64,000 nt of DNA. It comes from Moritella sp. 24 (lineage in GTDB: Bacteria; Pseudomonadota; Gammaproteobacteria; Enterobacterales; Moritellaceae). Both the position numbers and the translations under genes were made by a program. The notes under the pieces are model-generated. The model was given only the letters and a program-made list of their open reading frames with translations, did not search any database and was not told where the DNA came from. Positions within the stretch are counted from its first letter, which is position 1, and each line of letters begins with the position of its first letter. This document shows, piece after piece, positions 27,618 to 35,910 of this stretch. Where the stretch lies: NCBI RefSeq assembly GCF_018219155.1, contig NZ_CP056123.1, positions 1,745,505 through 1,809,504 on the forward strand, written 5' to 3'.

Positions 27618-28214
27618 TTAAATTAGAGGCACGGACTGGAATCTTTTATCGCCATTTGAAAGCCCGTAACTGCTGAATACACCACACCCTTGCATTGTAG
27701 AGCTAGCAGACATTTGTATATTTAATCTGAAATTTCTTTGTTTCGTGGAACTGGTTTCAGCAAGTGAGTGGTAATGTTTTGTAACCGTTACATCTTTTTG
27801 AAGTTTTCGAGGATTGTATATCTCTCCTCTAGCTAGCGCTCTTTTTTCTAAGCGCATTGAAGTACGTGTTTGTCCAGCAGCTGTCGATTTATCAATGCTT
27901 TGATTTCGTTTAAATAAAGCAAAAGAGCAATTTGGAGGAACTTCATTAACTTGTGATATCTGAAAATTCTTTAATTCATTCATTTCTTTGAAATATTGTC
28001 GACTGATAATGAACTCCAGTTCAATTCGGTTAGTGCTGACAAATGTAATTGTCCCTCCCACGGTCTCTTGATTCCATTGTGGGAATGAGATCCCAATATT
28101 TCTGGTATCATATTTATAGTTGAATCGATGCAATTCTCTGATGCATTTGGCGGCCAATACTTCATTATTGCAATGCTTAGGTAAAAAGCCGATATTTATG
28201 TAATACCAATTCAT
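27618..28214 (-). CDS. cas6: Cas6f (Csy4) crRNA endoribonuclease
   Basis: Cas6 cuts the array transcript at the base of the repeat hairpin and stays on the 3' end of the guide. The 198-residue protein has His29 in the LHRFNY helix, the same position as the catalytic histidine of Pseudomonas Csy4. It ends with a glycine-rich GCGVFSSYGLS motif. The frame is open to 28247, but the ATG at 28214 follows AAGGGGAAAT and aligns with the family start. It lies four bases after the cas7 stop. Confidence 0.93.
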   Translation of the reverse strand: MNWYYINIGFLPKHCNNEVLAAKCIRELHRFNYKYDTRNIGISFPQWNQETVGGTITFVSTNRIELEFIISRQYFKEMNELKNFQISQVNEVPPNCSFALFKRNQSIDKSTAAGQTRTSMRLEKRALARGEIYNPRKLQKDVTVTKHYHSLAETSSTKQRNFRLNIQMSASSTMQGCGVFSSYGLSNGDKRFQSVPLI

Positions 28215-28218
28215 TGTT

Positions 28219-29274
28219 TTATTTCCCCTTATGCTGGAACAGACCACCTTTGATCAAATTTGCTATAATAAAATGCATATCAGCTACGTCAGCATCATTA
28301 AGCTTTTCTTTTTTTAAAAGAAGCTCATTAAAGCTATCTAAACGCCTTAAAAGAGAAAAGAAGTCCTTTTCAGAAGAAGGGTGACGACGTGCAATAACAT
28401 CTTGTTTGTCTACTCCATATCGTCCAACCCTCAGGGGCTTTTCCGCGTTTGGATACCAGTCGTCTATTGTTGCGATAGCTGCACCAACTTTATAGCATCC
28501 TATGATTGGTGAAGTTATCCCTTCGATGTCGGTCGTTTGATACTTCTTATTATTATCGGATTGATTACTCGTTTTATTTTTGTTTTTTTCTGTGAATGTT
28601 TGGCTAGGATAAAGCTGAGCATTTGTTGGATATGTCAATGTTGCTTTGATCTCAAGGATCGTGAGTTCATCTGATACTGTGAGACTTTTTATAACCTGTT
28701 CAACTAGAGCATTCCAATGTGGTGTCTGTTTGAAATGTTCACCGTCATAGTAATTTCTACGAATATCATTGAAATGAAATGGTTGTTTGTTCCATGGCCA
28801 AAGTATTACTTCAATATTTAAGGTCTTAGCATATTTTTTGTTGTTCCATAGCCAATCACCATTACACATATTAATTAAATAATGCGTTATAACTTCATTC
28901 ATACCAATTCTGGAATTATAGTTTTCTACAAATTGATTAATCATGGATTTAACGTATGTATCTGAGCATTTTAAAGGGTTGAGTAGTTCTGGAGATATTG
29001 TAATTGAACATTCTGCTTCGATGTACTTACAACCATATGGGACACAACAGAAATCGACTTCGTGTGGATTACCTTGTGCTAACTTATATTCACTAACCGA
29101 TTCATCTACTTTACCTGAGCTTTCATACCCGTCAGAAGAACCATCAAATAATCCTAACACTTTACGAGTCGTTTTTTTTAGAGGTGTTCTTATAGTATCA
29201 GGCCAGCATACATGAAACGTGACATCAGTAGGCTTAATAGAGCCAGTGAAAGAGAGGCTAATTGGTAGTTCCAT
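28219..29274 (-). CDS. cas7: Cas7f (Csy3) Cascade backbone protein
   Basis: Six copies of Cas7 coat the spacer RNA in type I-F Cascade; each holds six bases and flips the sixth out of the duplex. The 351-residue length and sequence (N-terminal SLSFTGSIKPTD, later GRYGVDKQDVIARRHPSSEKDFF) match Csy3-type proteins of I-F3 systems. Its start overlaps the cas8/5 end by 17 bp. Confidence 0.92.
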   Translation of the reverse strand: MELPISLSFTGSIKPTDVTFHVCWPDTIRTPLKKTTRKVLGLFDGSSDGYESSGKVDESVSEYKLAQGNPHEVDFCCVPYGCKYIEAECSITISPELLNPLKCSDTYVKSMINQFVENYNSRIGMNEVITHYLINMCNGDWLWNNKKYAKTLNIEVILWPWNKQPFHFNDIRRNYYDGEHFKQTPHWNALVEQVIKSLTVSDELTILEIKATLTYPTNAQLYPSQTFTEKNKNKTSNQSDNNKKYQTTDIEGITSPIIGCYKVGAAIATIDDWYPNAEKPLRVGRYGVDKQDVIARRHPSSEKDFFSLLRRLDSFNELLLKKEKLNDADVADMHFIIANLIKGGLFQHKGK

Positions 29275-31195
29275 TTGATTTCCTTGTTTTTAGCATTGGC
29301 CCAAAACTAGATAATTCATATTCCCAAAAAATAGAGTCTAGGTTGGTATTATTGTTGATTGTGCTCAATTTAGTTATTGCAATCACTGCTTCACATAATG
29401 CGTGTGGCCAACTTCTTAAACTACCAGGCTTATCGTGTGGCGTTTCTAACAACGCATAGCCTAAGCAATTGACCTTTGCTTTATGATCGTTTTCTAGTAC
29501 CGCGATAATGTCTTTAAAATCACTTAAAGAGTGAGCGGTATCAGATGTAATCCATTGACCTATTGTTTCGGGAATGGACTCTATGGCAGCTTGTTCGGAT
29601 GCTTTATATATGAAATTATGAATGTTATTGATTGCAAAACTTAAATTCCCTCTAGCAAAACGTTTAGGAATCAGCTGACAAATTTGTTCCGAGGTTAAAT
29701 GTTGGTGCTTATCACAATGCAGAATGAGGCTGAATTGTAAATCGCATTGCCAATTATCATATGTTGCAGGGGTAGAGATTTTAATAACATCTGTTTGCTT
29801 AGGAAAGTTTTTTTGGACTGGCTCTTTCGTTAAACCTCTATTCTCTACATGAGCAGTATGAATACAAATAGCAAAGCTTAGTATTTTGAAATTAGCGATT
29901 TTATTTTTCACTCGCCTTTCAAAAGCATGAATAAATCCAAAAAATGCCATTAATGAAGGTAACCCAATGCTATAAGGTGTGCTCATTGCATTGGCACTAC
30001 AAACTCTAAGATTTGGTATGGTAAGGCAACTTCCTTCTGGTTGAGAATCAGTTTTTTTCGACTCTTTATATGTATTTTTTATGCCCGTTATTTGATTCTT
30101 AAATAGTCTTGTTAGCTTGGGCTCATAAGCAAAACGGTTCGCATAGTTTTTTAATGATAATTCGTAATTTAATGATTCAGTTAACTGTTGTGCAGAGAGT
30201 GTTGAATCAGGTTGCAGCATGAGCCAATCTCGAATCATTTGGTTAATTTCGTTAGTGAATAACTTTCTTTGAATTTTTATCTTGGTAATAGGTGAAAGCC
30301 ACTGATATGAACTTAAATACTGCTGCATAGCTCTGGTGCGTTGATGATTAAGCCATTGATTCGTATTGTTAACAGAATTGTGTTTTTTTTGTCCTATTTG
30401 AGGAAATGAGCGAATCATTCGAATTGCTCCTCCGCACGTCATTGGCAGTACTCCCATATTAGTTGCACGGGAATATCTTGTTATACATTGAACTCGATAC
30501 TTGCCTTCAAGTGATTGATAGCAGTCAGCTTGCATGGTTTGTGATACAACAGGAGAAAGGCTGATATAACTATTTTTATTATCAGGAAGTGAGATTTGAG
30601 ATAGATAGTTTGAAGTAAGATCTACATCTATGATCTCTTTGGAAATTTTTTTAAGTTGGTTGGACACTGAACGCTGTGTTTTTTGATAACAACCGAGATT
30701 TTTGAGCTGTTGCCATATCGGATGATCAAAATCAGAAAGAAGGTCACCAAGGCAGGTGATTTTATCTTCCCAAATAAACTCACTTGTGAAAAAAACAGCA
30801 GTATTCATATACTTTGAGTCGTGAGCATAGCACCAATCTGTTGTTGGCAGTTTAACAGAAGAAAGTAGGTATGGAGGAACTTCAGTCAATGATTGTATTC
30901 GTATTGAACCTTGGGCTCGAATATCAGGAAATTTTACGTTATGGCTCTGACGATATTTAAACGCAGTGATACATGAAGCCCACCATTTATCACAGCGTAA
31001 CATTTCTTTGCTGGTACTTTTATCGAATAAGTTTTTTTGCTTTTTGATTGGTTCTGTTAAGTTAGTCAATATTATTAAAGCTAATGTAATATCATCAGAA
31101 ATATTAATAGGTTTACTTAATGGCCTGAAAGCATTTCGTAAAGCTGCGTTGAGATCTTCGTATTCTTCGGCATTGAAATCTTTGATTTTTTTCAT
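29258..31195 (-). CDS. cas8: Cas8f-Cas5f fusion (Csy1-Csy2) of the I-F3 Cascade
   Basis: The 645-residue protein combines the large subunit that reads the PAM with Cas5, which holds the 5' end of the guide. A single fused gene in place of separate csy1 and csy2 is the hallmark of transposon-encoded I-F3 systems. Size and position between tniQ and cas7 agree. Individual PAM residues cannot be assigned by eye. Its ATG directly follows the tniQ stop codon. Confidence 0.92.
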   Translation of the reverse strand: MKKIKDFNAEEYEDLNAALRNAFRPLSKPINISDDITLALIILTNLTEPIKKQKNLFDKSTSKEMLRCDKWWASCITAFKYRQSHNVKFPDIRAQGSIRIQSLTEVPPYLLSSVKLPTTDWCYAHDSKYMNTAVFFTSEFIWEDKITCLGDLLSDFDHPIWQQLKNLGCYQKTQRSVSNQLKKISKEIIDVDLTSNYLSQISLPDNKNSYISLSPVVSQTMQADCYQSLEGKYRVQCITRYSRATNMGVLPMTCGGAIRMIRSFPQIGQKKHNSVNNTNQWLNHQRTRAMQQYLSSYQWLSPITKIKIQRKLFTNEINQMIRDWLMLQPDSTLSAQQLTESLNYELSLKNYANRFAYEPKLTRLFKNQITGIKNTYKESKKTDSQPEGSCLTIPNLRVCSANAMSTPYSIGLPSLMAFFGFIHAFERRVKNKIANFKILSFAICIHTAHVENRGLTKEPVQKNFPKQTDVIKISTPATYDNWQCDLQFSLILHCDKHQHLTSEQICQLIPKRFARGNLSFAINNIHNFIYKASEQAAIESIPETIGQWITSDTAHSLSDFKDIIAVLENDHKAKVNCLGYALLETPHDKPGSLRSWPHALCEAVIAITKLSTINNNTNLDSIFWEYELSSFGPMLKTRKSNGTTN

Positions 31196-32377
31196 TTAAC
31201 ACCTAGATACATAAAATGAACGGTTGAATTCATCAGTTTGAAATTCTGCAAGCCAAAGACAAAATACGTCACCTAAATAGAACTGGTAATCAGTAACATT
31301 GAGAGGGGAACCAGGTTTGACTCGCTTAAATGGTTTAATAAGACGTTGCTCAACCATTGATGCCACTTGTTCTAGAGTGCAATTTAGAAAAACTGAGATC
31401 TCAATTGCATTCATATGTAAATTAGCAATAAGGCCATCTTGTTCCCATAAATGATCATCAATGAATTGAACCAATTCTCGCAAGATAAGGTTATGGCGTA
31501 AACTTCGGTCAGGAAGACGTATCGCGTTAAAAAGTAATGTATCAAAAACATCTTTTACACGAAGTTCACTTTTGCTAACTACAGCATGTTCAATGCTAAA
31601 TGTTATTTTATCATTGATGTGAATATGAAATGCCAAAGGCCATTCGTGCCATAAATGTACAAAATCATTTAATTTGATTTTTAATTCAGGATTTTTTTCC
31701 CACCAATGTAATAGTCCCCACCGATAGGAGATTGGGATATTTGGTAAAGGGGGGTTAATGCCGCCGGTAAGCCATTTACTAATCATGATAAAGTTATCAC
31801 TTGGATCTAATTGATTAATTTCTAATGGTTCACAACACTGATTACATACACCACTCAACCCATCTTTTCGGTAATCATAATTAGCACCGCACGTACATTT
31901 ATCAATGAGACTTACATTATGAGTATGACATGCTTCATAAGCTGTAAAATGCCAGTAGTAGGAGGCATATCCGTTCTCATGAAGGCATACTGGGCAGCAA
32001 GGTATGTTCCCTTTACGCAGCAATGAACGAGGTATAACTTCAGAACCTCTAATCAGTCCAGTAGTACTAGGAGAGTAGGCAATTGATGTTCTATTAATTG
32101 CAATACCGAGTAGTTCTACTGGCTCATTGAACGTTAAGGAACCTAGTTTATGAAGTGCGGCTGTTCTTGCGGTTGAATGAGCTTTTGAAGAAAATGGATT
32201 GAGTAGACTAATATTTGTTGGAAAGGTTTGAAATTTATATGTGTCGATATTTTGTAAGAGACGCTTGACGGCCATTAAAAAGCGAGTTACATCATCATAC
32301 CCATTTTTATTGGCTATCCGAATAACGAAACTCTCGAGGCTTTCATCGTGGTGTGGGGCAGGCCTTTGTCGAAACAT
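31196..32377 (-). CDS. tniQ: TniQ, Cascade-bound target adaptor
   Basis: TniQ dimers bind the Cas6/Cas7 end of Cascade and recruit TnsC. The 393-residue protein starts with the family motif RPAPHHDESLESFVIRIANKNGY. It has zinc-ribbon cysteines and histidines around residues 120-170 (CCPVC, CHTH, CTCG, CNQCC). A winged-helix-like C-terminus follows. It is the first gene of the tniQ-cas8/5-cas7-cas6 operon and is shorter than TnsD, which has an extra DNA-binding domain, so target choice here depends on guides. Confidence 0.95.
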   Translation of the reverse strand: MFRQRPAPHHDESLESFVIRIANKNGYDDVTRFLMAVKRLLQNIDTYKFQTFPTNISLLNPFSSKAHSTARTAALHKLGSLTFNEPVELLGIAINRTSIAYSPSTTGLIRGSEVIPRSLLRKGNIPCCPVCLHENGYASYYWHFTAYEACHTHNVSLIDKCTCGANYDYRKDGLSGVCNQCCEPLEINQLDPSDNFIMISKWLTGGINPPLPNIPISYRWGLLHWWEKNPELKIKLNDFVHLWHEWPLAFHIHINDKITFSIEHAVVSKSELRVKDVFDTLLFNAIRLPDRSLRHNLILRELVQFIDDHLWEQDGLIANLHMNAIEISVFLNCTLEQVASMVEQRLIKPFKRVKPGSPLNVTDYQFYLGDVFCLWLAEFQTDEFNRSFYVSRC

Positions 32378-32419
32378 AAGTTTTGTATATTAGATGATTA
32401 ATAGTTAAGTCATCTCAGA

Positions 32420-32448
32420 AATATAGTACCAAAATAATTATATACCAA
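32420..32448 (-). promoter_or_regulatory. Candidate promoter of the tniQ-cas operon
   Basis: The minus strand has TTGGTA, 17 bp, then TATATT, ending 43 bp before the tniQ start. It matches the vegetative consensus well, but transcripts may also read in from xre. Confidence 0.5.
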
Positions 32449-32540
32449 CGTTGTAGTATGGGGCTTTGAATAAATACATATTTCTTGTGCGATTTATTTT
32501 TAATCTAATACCGTGGTTATTTTTAGAGAAAAGGTGAAAC

Positions 32541-32747
32541 TTAAGGCAATAGATCCTTAGCATCACATTCTAATACTTCAGCTATTTCATATAATTTTTC
32601 TAATGTAATGTTTACTTCTCCACGTTCAATGCGGCCAACATAAGAACGATCTATATCAGCCAATAACGCGAGTTTATCTTGAGATACACGCATTTCTTTT
32701 CTTCTAACTTTAATTTTCAATCCAACATTAATCGCTAAGTCTTTCAT
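32541..32747 (-). CDS. Xre-family regulator of the CAST
   Basis: A 68-residue Cro/CI-type helix-turn-helix protein (VSQDKLALLADIDRSYVGRIERGEVNITLEKL) that fills the whole chain. Similar small Xre genes next to tniQ-cas in I-F3 elements control expression of the chromosomal-site guide. Here a 12-bp near-palindrome is shared between its upstream region and the homing-guide promoter, which supports the same role. Confidence 0.88.
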   Translation of the reverse strand: MKDLAINVGLKIKVRRKEMRVSQDKLALLADIDRSYVGRIERGEVNITLEKLYEIAEVLECDAKDLLP

Positions 32748-32768
32748 TTTAAATCATTCTAAAAATGA

Positions 32769-32814
32769 AAGACTATCCGCTCTTGTCACACCAAAAACAA
32801 CGGACTATAATCCG
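32769..32814 (+). promoter_or_regulatory. Promoter of the helicase operon with putative Xre operators
   Basis: TTGTCA (32783-32788), 17 bp, then TATAAT (32806-32811) is a near-consensus promoter reading toward 32858. The -10 is embedded in the palindrome CGGACTATAATCCG. A second related element, GACTATCCG, lies at 32771-32779 toward xre. Xre binding would block this promoter. Confidence 0.65.
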
Positions 32815-32857
32815 CATTTTGTTCTGCACTTTAAGTGCGACCCTTGGATTTTAAACG

Positions 32858-33394
32858 ATGCCTAAAAAACCGATAAAAGTTACCACGCCAATATATACAA
32901 TTTTTATTACAGATGATTTGAATAATTTTACAGTCAGTGAAATGAGAAGTGCTTATATGGAAGCAACCGGTGAAGCAGATCCTGTTCTTTCACGAAAGAT
33001 GGTTTATCGACAAATTTTGCGTCTACAAAAACTTGGAATGCTTGAAAAGGTTGATTCTGATAACGTAAAAGAGCATCGCTATAATAAAACAAATGTATTT
33101 TACCAGGCAGGTTTAACAACTGAGAAGATTAAGAATAAACAAGTAAGTCCAATGCTTGTAAAAAGTCCTAAAAAGGTAACTCGATCATTACTCGATGAAC
33201 GTTTAAAGCAGTGTGAAGTGGACCTGATTGCAAGTATTGCTGAGTCTGAAGAGTACATGGCTTTATACAAGTCACTCCCTGAATTGAAAGAGCATTTAGA
33301 GTCAAATTACCTGCAGTCTCGCGAACATAGTTCTAAGTTATTAGGGCAAATCAAAGCGATAAAAAGCGTTATCTCATATCAGAAGAAGCAATGA
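32858..33394 (+). CDS. Winged-helix-like protein with coiled coil, helicase partner
   Basis: The 178-residue protein has an N-terminal part (about residues 15-80) that reads like a winged helix: ...DDLNNFTVSEMRSAYM, then SRKMVYRQILRLQKLGMLEKV. A Lys/Glu-rich helical C-terminus follows. I do not recognise a named family. It overlaps the helicase start by four bases (ATGA) and probably works with it. It is the first gene after the Xre-controlled promoter. Confidence 0.65.
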   Translation: MPKKPIKVTTPIYTIFITDDLNNFTVSEMRSAYMEATGEADPVLSRKMVYRQILRLQKLGMLEKVDSDNVKEHRYNKTNVFYQAGLTTEKIKNKQVSPMLVKSPKKVTRSLLDERLKQCEVDLIASIAESEEYMALYKSLPELKEHLESNYLQSREHSSKLLGQIKAIKSVISYQKKQ

Positions 33395-34791
33395 TGAAAT
33401 TGAGGCCTTGGCAAGAAGAGTGTGTATTTACAGCTGTTGAACATTTTAAACACTCCAGCAAGCATTTTTTATGTTTAGCCACGCCTGGGGCTGGTAAAAC
33501 TATGATGGCTGCAGAACTAGCTGCGAGTCTGCATGAGTCTAATCTTATCGACTTTATTTTATGCTTTTCACCATCAATCAATGTCGCCCACAGCATTCGA
33601 GATAGGTTTTCTCAACGTTTAAACTGCCGGTTTGATGGTGTTATCGGGGCATTAGGTTGCTCATATACATACCAAAGTTTATTGTTTTTTAATGATGATT
33701 TTTGGCAAATCATGAATAATCATCGCGTATTGGTTATTTTTGATGAGATCCATCATTGCTCTGGTTCGACAATTGAAAACGCAAATGCATGGGGTGAGGA
33801 AATTATATTAAAGATTCAATCTCAGGCTGCCTATACCTTAGCATTAACAGGTACGCCATGGCGCTCAGATAAAGCTCCTATCGCTCTTTCTAATTACATC
33901 GAGCCAGATGGTGCTATTCAATGTGATTACGCCTACGGGCTTGGTGAGGCCGTGAGAGACAAGGTCTGCAGAAATCCTAAAATTGTTTTAATTGATAATG
34001 AAAAACTCACTGTGACTCAAGAAAATAAAGCTTCAAAAGTATTCTCAAGCTTTCAGACTCTATTAGACGATCCTTCGGTATCCTATCAAGCGATTATAAC
34101 TAACGATACTGCGATCCGTTATGCATTAAGCCTATCATGCAGCAAGTTAAGGGAAATAAGGTGTATTAACCCAAATGCAGCCGGTTTAATTGTCGCCTCT
34201 TCAGTTGAGCATGCAGAATATATTATGAATATTCTGGAGGTTGAATTTAAGCAGAGTGCGATATTAGTGACTTATAAGCAACCCGATTCTCAGTATCTTA
34301 TCAATCAATTTCGTCATAGTGACACGGAATGGATCGTATCAGTCAATATGGTATCTGAAGGCATAGACTTACCTCGGTTGCAGGTATGCTGTCACTTAAG
34401 TCACGTTAAAACTGAATTATATTTTAGACAGGTGTTAGGTCGTATTTTACGTATGAATAATGCTAAAAATAAAGATGCATGGCTTTATACGTTTGCAGAG
34501 CCGTTACTTAGTGAGTTCGCATTGAGAATTCAGCAAGAGATCCCTGATGTGGAAGTTATATTGGACAGCAATATTAAAAAAGAGCCTAACTTTAAGGCGT
34601 TACACAAACGGGGTTTCGTAGGGAAAAGGAATGGACAATTATCACTAGGCATGGGTATTGATAGTGCTTCGGTACATCAATTATCACCTTATTCAACCGG
34701 TCAAAATAAAAGTTGTATAGATGATCTTACATTTGAGATTAAAGGCGATTTTAGGGAGAGGGTAATAAGTACTTTTAGTTCACCATTTTAA
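33391..34791 (+). CDS. Superfamily 2 DEAH-like helicase
   Basis: The 466-residue protein has motif I LATPGAGKTMMAAELA (about residues 28-43), motif II DEIHH near residue 117, motif III LTGTPWR, and the C-terminal motifs VNMVSEGIDLP and FRQVLGRILRM. This is the UvrB/RES-type SF2 arrangement of a restriction-like translocase or DNA-repair helicase. With its wHTH partner it could be a defence module or a repair aid; the sequence does not decide. Confidence 0.85.
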   Translation: MMKLRPWQEECVFTAVEHFKHSSKHFLCLATPGAGKTMMAAELAASLHESNLIDFILCFSPSINVAHSIRDRFSQRLNCRFDGVIGALGCSYTYQSLLFFNDDFWQIMNNHRVLVIFDEIHHCSGSTIENANAWGEEIILKIQSQAAYTLALTGTPWRSDKAPIALSNYIEPDGAIQCDYAYGLGEAVRDKVCRNPKIVLIDNEKLTVTQENKASKVFSSFQTLLDDPSVSYQAIITNDTAIRYALSLSCSKLREIRCINPNAAGLIVASSVEHAEYIMNILEVEFKQSAILVTYKQPDSQYLINQFRHSDTEWIVSVNMVSEGIDLPRLQVCCHLSHVKTELYFRQVLGRILRMNNAKNKDAWLYTFAEPLLSEFALRIQQEIPDVEVILDSNIKKEPNFKALHKRGFVGKRNGQLSLGMGIDSASVHQLSPYSTGQNKSCIDDLTFEIKGDFRERVISTFSSPF

Positions 34792-34850
34792 GTTATATTT
34801 GTATGTATAGTTAAAATGAGGCTTGGATTTCTTTGACCATGTGAGGCGTT

Positions 34851-35183
34851 ATGTTGACAGTGAATAGTGTTAGATATGTTGGTTCATATAAATTGCAGAT
34901 AAGTTTGTCTGATGGAGCGACGGGCTTGTTTGATGTAAGTAACTACATCATAAAAGGTACATTTAAAGAACTATCTAATGAAACATACTTAAAGTTGGTT
35001 GAAGTTGATGACTCAAGTATGGGTATCTGTTGGCCAAATGGTCAAGATTTTAGTGCTGATACACTGGAATGTGAACTCGACATTATAAATAGTCATATTT
35101 GGGATTCGTTTTTTAAGGCTGAAGAAAGTGCTTCTGATGATTTTATGATAGAACGTGAATGTACGATTAAAGATCTATTATAA
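34851..35183 (+). CDS. DUF2442-like small protein
   Basis: The 110-residue protein shows the DUF2442 pattern: a beta-rich core with KLQISLSDGATGLFDVSNYI (about residues 12-31) and a later GICWPNGQDFSADTLE. Members often pair with DUF4160 proteins in toxin-antitoxin-like loci. No DUF4160 partner is present; a truncated regulator-like frame follows instead. TGAGGCG precedes the ATG. Confidence 0.7.
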   Translation: MLTVNSVRYVGSYKLQISLSDGATGLFDVSNYIIKGTFKELSNETYLKLVEVDDSSMGICWPNGQDFSADTLECELDIINSHIWDSFFKAEESASDDFMIERECTIKDLL

Positions 35184-35210
35184 ACTACCGGAAAGCATTA
35201 ATGAGGCTCT

Positions 35211-35366
35211 ATGAAACTAGAATGTAATAATATTTTTGATGTTATTACTGATAATAAATCAGAAGCAATACGCTTAGAAACTCGCTCGGGCTTGATGATA
35301 ACTATCCGTGAGATTATTAATGCAACAAGAAAAGGATATCATTCAGCGCGTGTTAACTTGCCTTAA
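35211..35366 (+). CDS. Short 51-residue frame, possible antitoxin remnant
   Basis: The frame starts with ATG after ATGAGGCTCT and reads NNIFDVITDNKSEAIRLETR, then SGLMITIREIINA. This resembles the N-terminal part of small HigA/XRE antitoxins, which normally continue with a helix-turn-helix. Here it stops early, so it may be a truncated gene. It lies 28 bp after the DUF2442-like gene. Confidence 0.4.
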   Translation: MKLECNNIFDVITDNKSEAIRLETRSGLMITIREIINATRKGYHSARVNLP

Positions 35367-35465
35367 TACTAGGCATGTTGGTAAATTAATTTTGTTATGT
35401 AAGAGGACAATTTAATGAATTATTTTGAAAAGGATCCCTTCTAGGTATTTAAACCTGGAGGGAAA

Positions 35466-35756
35466 ATGAAGAAACTTAAACAACAATATCGAAATTCTGA
35501 AAAACATAAAAAAATCGATTATATGTGGAATGTCTACCCAAATGTGCGAAGTGGTATGCATAAAATTTTTAGTACAAAGCAAGAAAAAAGCTTTTATTAT
35601 ATGCATTTGATTGAATGTGAAGGTTATCCTATAAAGCTAAGAGCAGCTAGAGGGAAAGTATTAGCAGATCCTTGGAGTGACTATCCATCTTATGTTTATG
35701 ATGTAGCTAAAAGCTGGAAGCATAATTCAAACAGACGTTCTCAATTTTATAAATAA
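35466..35756 (+). CDS. Small basic protein of unknown function
   Basis: A 96-residue, very Lys/Arg/Tyr-rich protein with a good ribosome site (GGAGGGAAA). The basic aromatic composition suggests nucleic-acid binding, perhaps a small toxin. I recognise no family. A partial inverted repeat after it (TAGCCCTATTAACC ... TGATAGGGCTTA) ends in T runs and probably terminates transcription. Confidence 0.5.
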   Translation: MKKLKQQYRNSEKHKKIDYMWNVYPNVRSGMHKIFSTKQEKSFYYMHLIECEGYPIKLRAARGKVLADPWSDYPSYVYDVAKSWKHNSNRRSQFYK

Positions 35757-35761
35757 TGTTT

Positions 35762-35796
35762 AGCCCTATTAACCTGGTTTTGATAGGGCTTATTTT
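35762..35796 (+). terminator. Probable terminator after the small-protein cluster
   Basis: AGCCCTATTAACC and GGTTTTGATAGGGCT form an imperfect stem, followed by TATTTTTTGG. Confidence 0.65.
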
Positions 35797-35910
35797 TTGG
35801 ATTTAGTTATTTGTACTGGAATGTATAAACTTTATCACTATCAGTTAATACAAAAAGTACAAGACAAATCCCTTAGGCTTAACGCCGTGTTAAAAATCAT
35901 CCATTCAGTA

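Noticed and set aside
31196-32377. TnsD instead of TniQ
   Set aside because: At 393 residues, and as the first gene of the cas operon, it lacks the extra C-terminal DNA-binding part of TnsD.
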